64,000 bases of DNA from JAXHUM01 sp034189325 (lineage in GTDB: Bacteria; Desulfobacterota; DSM-4660; Desulfatiglandales; Desulfatiglandaceae): the NCBI GenBank assembly GCA_034189325.1, contig JAXHUM010000110.1:26933-90932 (forward strand), read 5' to 3'. The translations under genes were made by a program, and so were the position numbers. This document shows, piece after piece, positions 60,276-64,000 of the stretch; positions within the stretch are counted from its first letter, which is position 1, and each line of letters starts with the position of its first letter. The notes under the pieces are model-generated. The model saw nothing but the letters and a program-made list of their open reading frames with translations, did no database searches and was not told where the DNA came from.

Positions 60276-62075
60276 TTAATACATGGCATTAATAATTTCC
60301 TTGAACTTCTTCTCGATGATAGAACGTTTGACCTTCATGGTAGCTGTCACTTCCTGGTCATCAGGATCAAGCTCCTTATCAAGGATGGTAAACTTCTTTA
60401 TGGTTTCTACCCTTGCAAAATGCCTGTTGGCATTTTCTATTTCCCCTTGAATGAGTTCATACACTTCAGGATGCGTGGCCAGGCTCTTGTAATTGGTATA
60501 GGCGATTTTGTTGTTCTGTGCCCAGTTCTCCACATTCAAGAGTTCGATCTGTATCAGACAGCTGAGGTACTTCCTCTTGTCGCCGATAACAATAGCCTCA
60601 TTGATAAATGGGCTGAATTTAAGCTTGTTTTCTATTTCCGAGGGTGCGATGTTCTTGCCGCCGGCAGTTATGATGATATCCTTTTTGCGATCCGTTAGTT
60701 TGAGGTGGCCCTCTTTGTCCAATTCTCCCACGTCACCCGTGTAGACCCAGCCATCTCGAATAGAATCATTGGTAGCCTCGGGATTGCCGTAGTAACCCTT
60801 GAATACGGATCTTCCCCTCTGTATGATTTCTCCATCCTCCTCTACCCGGAATTCAACCCCAGGTATCGGCCTGCCGACCACACCACCGATCTTGATCTCT
60901 CCATCCCTGGGCATAAAGGATATCCCACTCATTTCGGTCATGCCGTAGCATTCTCGGATGGGAAGACCAATGGCATGGAAAAATCTCATAATATCGGATG
61001 ACAACGGGGCAGCGCCACTCACAAGGATCTTTGCCTCCAGTAATCCCAACTGGTTTCTGAGTGCCCGGAAAAGGAGCACATAAGCAATGCCGTAAAGGAT
61101 TTTCCATCGAAGGGGAACAGGTTCGAAGTAGAGCTTGTATTGTGCAACCCGATGGCCGATGGGCATCATGGCCTTGAAGATCCATCGTTTAAAAAAAACA
61201 GCATCCTCCATTTTGATCATAATGTTGGAATGGATTTTCTCCCAGATCCGGGGGACGTTTAAAAAGGCGGTAGGCGAGATCTCCCGCATGTCTTCCTGGA
61301 GCGTTGCCACGCTCTCTGCAAAATTTACAGTGCAGGCCGCCCACATCGGAAATATGAGGCTAAACATCCTCTCGGCAACATGGCACAGTGGAAGCGCCGA
61401 TACAAAGGAGTCTCCCTGACGAAACTCAAGCACCTGGGAAAGGCCTTCTATCATGGCGATCATGTTTTCCTGGCTGATCATGGCGCCTTTGGGCTTGCCC
61501 GTAGTGCCGGACGTGTAAACGATGATAGCAATATCGCCGGGATCTGTCTGCTCTATCATTTTTCCGAACAGATCCGGCTTTTCCTTGTGAAGAGTCTCAC
61601 CAAGCGCCTCCACTTCCTTGAAGCTGATGATCAGAGGATCCTTGTATCGGCGCAGCCCTTTCATATCTATGACAATGACCCTCTTCAGCAAGGGGAGCTC
61701 ATCTTTTACTTCCAGAACCTTGTCCACCTGTTCCTGGTCCTTGCAGACCACAAATCTCGATTCGGAATTCTCCAGGACATATTTCACCTGGGATGCCACG
61801 TCCGTGGGATAGATACCCACGGTCACGGCTCCAGAGCTCTGGGCGGCCAGATCAGCGTAAAGCCATTCCCGGCAATTATCCCCGAGCACGGAGACCTTGT
61901 CCTCTTTTTGCAGGCCGAGTTTCTTGAGTCCCAGGGCGAAGAAACAGACATGGTTCCAGTAATCCTCCCATGTCACGCTCTGCCAGATACCCAGATTCTT
62001 TTCCCTCAAGGCAACTTTGTTCCGGTAAAGCCTCCTGTTTCTGTGGAACAGTTTTGGGATGGTATCTTCTTTCAT
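60276..62075 (-). CDS. Cassette C: long AMP-forming acyl-CoA synthetase (FAA1-like)
   Basis: A 599-residue ANL ligase, the closest relative in the window of the cassette A synthetase (both begin with EDTIP and share length and all motifs). P-loop YTSGTTGKPKGAMIS, ECYGMTEMSG, YTGDVGELDKEGHLKLTDRK, GGKNIAPSEIEN, and the terminal TATMKVKRSI with the adenylation Lys. It starts 3 bases after the livG-C stop, so expression is tied to the transporter ATPase as in cassette A. It is predicted to form a CoA ester from the imported acid; the substrate is unknown. Confidence 0.92.
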   Translation of the reverse strand: MKEDTIPKLFHRNRRLYRNKVALREKNLGIWQSVTWEDYWNHVCFFALGLKKLGLQKEDKVSVLGDNCREWLYADLAAQSSGAVTVGIYPTDVASQVKYVLENSESRFVVCKDQEQVDKVLEVKDELPLLKRVIVIDMKGLRRYKDPLIISFKEVEALGETLHKEKPDLFGKMIEQTDPGDIAIIVYTSGTTGKPKGAMISQENMIAMIEGLSQVLEFRQGDSFVSALPLCHVAERMFSLIFPMWAACTVNFAESVATLQEDMREISPTAFLNVPRIWEKIHSNIMIKMEDAVFFKRWIFKAMMPIGHRVAQYKLYFEPVPLRWKILYGIAYVLLFRALRNQLGLLEAKILVSGAAPLSSDIMRFFHAIGLPIRECYGMTEMSGISFMPRDGEIKIGGVVGRPIPGVEFRVEEDGEIIQRGRSVFKGYYGNPEATNDSIRDGWVYTGDVGELDKEGHLKLTDRKKDIIITAGGKNIAPSEIENKLKFSPFINEAIVIGDKRKYLSCLIQIELLNVENWAQNNKIAYTNYKSLATHPEVYELIQGEIENANRHFARVETIKKFTILDKELDPDDQEVTATMKVKRSIIEKKFKEIINAMY

Positions 62076-62078
62076 ATG

Positions 62079-62843
62079 CTAGTCTTCCTGCCCCAAGTAC
62101 GCCTCTATGACTTTACGATTTGCCTGGATTTCCCGGGGTTTCCCGTTGGCAATTTGGGAACCGAAGTCCAGCACGGTAATCTCATCGACAATATCCATGA
62201 CCACGCCCATGTCGTGTTCGACCAGGACTATGGTTATCCCCAATTCCTCGTTGATATCCAGGACAAACCGGGCAATGTCCTCTGTCTCCTCCACGTTCAT
62301 TCCTGCGGCAGGTTCATCCAAGAGAAGGACCTTGGGATTCATCGTCAGTGCCCGACCCAGTTCAACCCTCTTTTGAATACCGTAAGGCAGGGAGCCCACC
62401 ATTTGCTTTCTGACTTTCTCGATTTCCAGGAAGTCTATGACTTCTTCCACTTTCAGGCGGTTTTCCACCTCTTCCCTAAGGGCCTTGCCACAGAAAAAGG
62501 TACCGCTGAAAGGGCCCGTATTCATGTGGATATGACGGCCCAATAGCAGGTTGTCGATGACATTCATGTTGGCGAAGAGTTCTATGTTCTGAAAGGTACG
62601 AGCGATTCCCAACTTGGCGATTTTGTATGGTTTTAGGCCGATAATGCTTCTGCCCTCAAAAAGGATATCACCTTCGGTAGGGATATACACGCCGCTCAGG
62701 CAGTTGAATAGAGATGTCTTGCCCGCGCCGTTGGGACCGATGATGGCGTGGATCTGTCCTTTTTTGACGGTCATCTGCAGATTTTCAAGCGCTGCAATAC
62801 CACCAAAATTCAAAGACACCTGTCTGATTTCCAGTAAATCCAT
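62079..62843 (-). CDS. livG: Cassette C: Liv-type ABC importer ATPase, LivG family
   Basis: A 254-residue ATPase: Walker A GPNGAGKTS, RTFQNIELF, signature LPYGIQKRVELGRAL, Walker B LLLLDEPAAGMNVEE, switch EHDMGVVMDI. The signature helix is nearly identical to that of LivG-A (LPYGVQKRVELGRAL), unlike LivG-B. It starts 15 bases after livF-C and precedes the synthetase by 3. Confidence 0.93.
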   Translation of the reverse strand: MDLLEIRQVSLNFGGIAALENLQMTVKKGQIHAIIGPNGAGKTSLFNCLSGVYIPTEGDILFEGRSIIGLKPYKIAKLGIARTFQNIELFANMNVIDNLLLGRHIHMNTGPFSGTFFCGKALREEVENRLKVEEVIDFLEIEKVRKQMVGSLPYGIQKRVELGRALTMNPKVLLLDEPAAGMNVEETEDIARFVLDINEELGITIVLVEHDMGVVMDIVDEITVLDFGSQIANGKPREIQANRKVIEAYLGQED

Positions 62844-62858
62844 CGGGATTGACTTCCT

Positions 62859-63653
62859 TTACGAGAGCCATCTCTTCCGTCGTTTGTAATGCTTGACCTC
62901 GGCATAGCTCTTTTTTTCCATTTCATCGGTCACGCCCAAATAGAACTCCTTGACATCCTCATTTTCAACCAGAAGATCGGCAGGGCCGTCCAGGACGATT
63001 TTGCCGTTCTCCATGATATAACCATATTGGGCGAAGTTGAGCGCCACTCGTGCGTTTTGTTCAACAAGGAGGATGCCCGCCTCCTGTTCGTCATTGATTA
63101 CCCTGAGCATTCCAAAGATCTCTTTGACCAATTGGGGGGCAAGACCCAGGGAAGGTTCATCCAGCATCATCAGCTTTGGTTTCGATATGAGGGCCCGGCA
63201 GATAACAAGCATCTGCTGTTCCCCTCCTGAAAGGAATATGGCGAGCTGATCTTGTCTACCTGCCAGCGAAGGAAAATAGTGGAGAATCTTCTCAATATCT
63301 CTCTTTACCTGCCTCCTGTCGGTCCTTGTGTGGGCACCGATCATTATGTTTTCTAATACGTTCAGGTCTTCAAATACCCTCCGACCTTCAGGGACCATTG
63401 TGATGCCGATTTTTACAATTTTGTCAGGGTCCAATCGATGAATCGGCTTTCCCATAAACTCAATTTGGCCATCTTCCAACTCCCCGTTCTGGGAATCCAA
63501 AATGCCGGAAATCGCCTTGAGAGTGGTGGTTTTGCCTGCGCCGTTAGCCCCGAGGAGGGCCACGACCGCGCCGTTGGGAACCTCTAAGGATATCCCTTTC
63601 AGTACCAGGATGACATCATTGTAAACGACTTCTATATTGTTGACTTTCAACAT
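62859..63653 (-). CDS. livF: Cassette C: Liv-type ABC importer ATPase, LivF family
   Basis: A 264-residue ATPase: Walker A GANGAGKTT, signature LSGGEQQML, Walker B LMMLDEPSLGLAP, VEQNARVAL. The C-terminal tail after EFYLGVTDEME is KKSYAEVKHYKRRKRWLS, matching the other two LivF proteins and absent from ordinary LivF. It is the first gene of cassette C, with 347 bases of sequence to the window edge. Confidence 0.93.
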   Translation of the reverse strand: MLKVNNIEVVYNDVILVLKGISLEVPNGAVVALLGANGAGKTTTLKAISGILDSQNGELEDGQIEFMGKPIHRLDPDKIVKIGITMVPEGRRVFEDLNVLENIMIGAHTRTDRRQVKRDIEKILHYFPSLAGRQDQLAIFLSGGEQQMLVICRALISKPKLMMLDEPSLGLAPQLVKEIFGMLRVINDEQEAGILLVEQNARVALNFAQYGYIMENGKIVLDGPADLLVENEDVKEFYLGVTDEMEKKSYAEVKHYKRRKRWLS

Positions 63654-64000
63654 GATTTTATTGAAGGATCAATACGACCTTTAGGGTCGGATCCCCCTGG
63701 ATTTGAGGGCGGGAGCCTGTATCAAGGACCCACCGGTAAAACGTCTGACAAGCGCGCCGATGAATACGGGACTCTCTTCAAAGGGCCTTACAACCTTGCT
63801 GCGACTCGAATCACGACGGTCTTCTCTGCAATTCGGCTCCGTACTGCCCCCTGAAAGATAACACCTAATTATGTTTGGCTGACCCGCCTGTCTGAAGCCG
63901 ACAGGTAAATGCGAGGTGAGATGATGTGGGTGATATGAAGCCTTTTTTTAGGGAAAGCTATAAGTGAAAGGGCCTTGTGTGTCAAGGAAAATCCGGTTAC
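63654..64000. other. Region upstream of cassette C to window end, 347 bp
   Basis: On the minus strand this is the leader of livF-C. It holds two small hairpins: GACC/GGTC around TTTAG near 63680-63692, and CCTGTC/GACAGG at 63887-63905. No coding sequence or clear promoter was identified. Confidence 0.45.

Noticed and set aside
61380..62546. Plus-strand open frame of 388 codons opposite the cassette C synthetase and livG
   Set aside because: Spans two real minus-strand genes; its sequence is a mirror of their codons and shows no recognisable fold.
1..64000. CRISPR arrays, tRNA or rRNA genes, intact transposases, prophage
   Set aside because: None was seen on reading through. Repeats are limited to the two 142-bp elements and the paralogous transporter genes.

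Overview
The window is about 64 kb of roughly 50% GC bacterial chromosome. The gene content suggests an anaerobic deltaproteobacterium (Desulfobacterota, Desulfobacteria- or Syntrophia-like). The pointers are a tRNA-dependent Asn/Gln route with aspS fused to gatC, a cobalamin-type acyl-CoA mutase, many Liv-type importers paired with acyl-CoA synthetases, DUF362 and Tat proteins, dodecin, and a short type of alpha-glucan phosphorylase. No rRNA, tRNA, CRISPR array or intact transposase was seen. The taxonomic call is an inference from gene content only.

Layout. (1) 0.1-5.2 kb, plus strand: aspS::gatC fusion, gatA, gatB, a compact module for making Asn-tRNA(Asn) by transamidation. (2) 5.2-11.4 kb, minus strand: yhbY, rlmKL, an atypical B12-type acyl-CoA mutase, a Tat-exported DUF362 protein, and separately a PEGA-like lipoprotein. 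(3) 12.2-22.8 kb: storage-glucan metabolism, with two GH57 enzymes on the plus strand facing a glgC-glgP-glgB run on the minus strand; glgA lies apart at 35.7-37.1 kb. (4) 23.3-31.2 kb: signalling genes. A STAS-like protein and two single-domain response regulators are on the minus strand. Dodecin follows, then a plus-strand run of GNAT, histidine kinase, response regulator, hybrid kinase and NarL-type regulator. (5) 31.2-35.3 kb: a scarred accessory stretch. It has two 142-bp repeat elements with pairing ends, a frameshifted small exported protein, Hsp20, a patatin-like protein, a poly-gamma-glutamate hydrolase homologue, a 45-codon stub of an FAD-dependent oxidoreductase, and an Ala-rich lipoprotein. 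(6) 37.3-40.3 kb, minus strand: MFS transporter, MaoC hydratase, PPOx-family protein, IHF-like protein.

(7) 40.8-63.7 kb is the most striking part. It holds three complete Liv-type ABC importers (LivF, LivG, LivH, LivM and a periplasmic binding protein), and each carries its own long AMP-forming acyl-CoA synthetase gene between livG and livH. Cassette A (plus) and cassette C (minus) have the same gene order, F-G-ACS-H-M-SBP. Cassette B (plus) runs G-ACS-H-M-SBP-F. All three LivF proteins end in the same unusual basic tail (consensus KSxxxVKHYxRRKRWL). A fourth synthetase, of cyclohexanecarboxylate/medium-chain ligase type, sits between B and C behind its own promoter and palindromic operator. 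Next to that promoter is a relic of a further binding-protein gene. The working model is importers for carboxylic acids (aromatic, alicyclic or fatty acids) whose cargo is trapped inside the cell by CoA thioesterification. This is an inference; no substrate can be read from the sequence.
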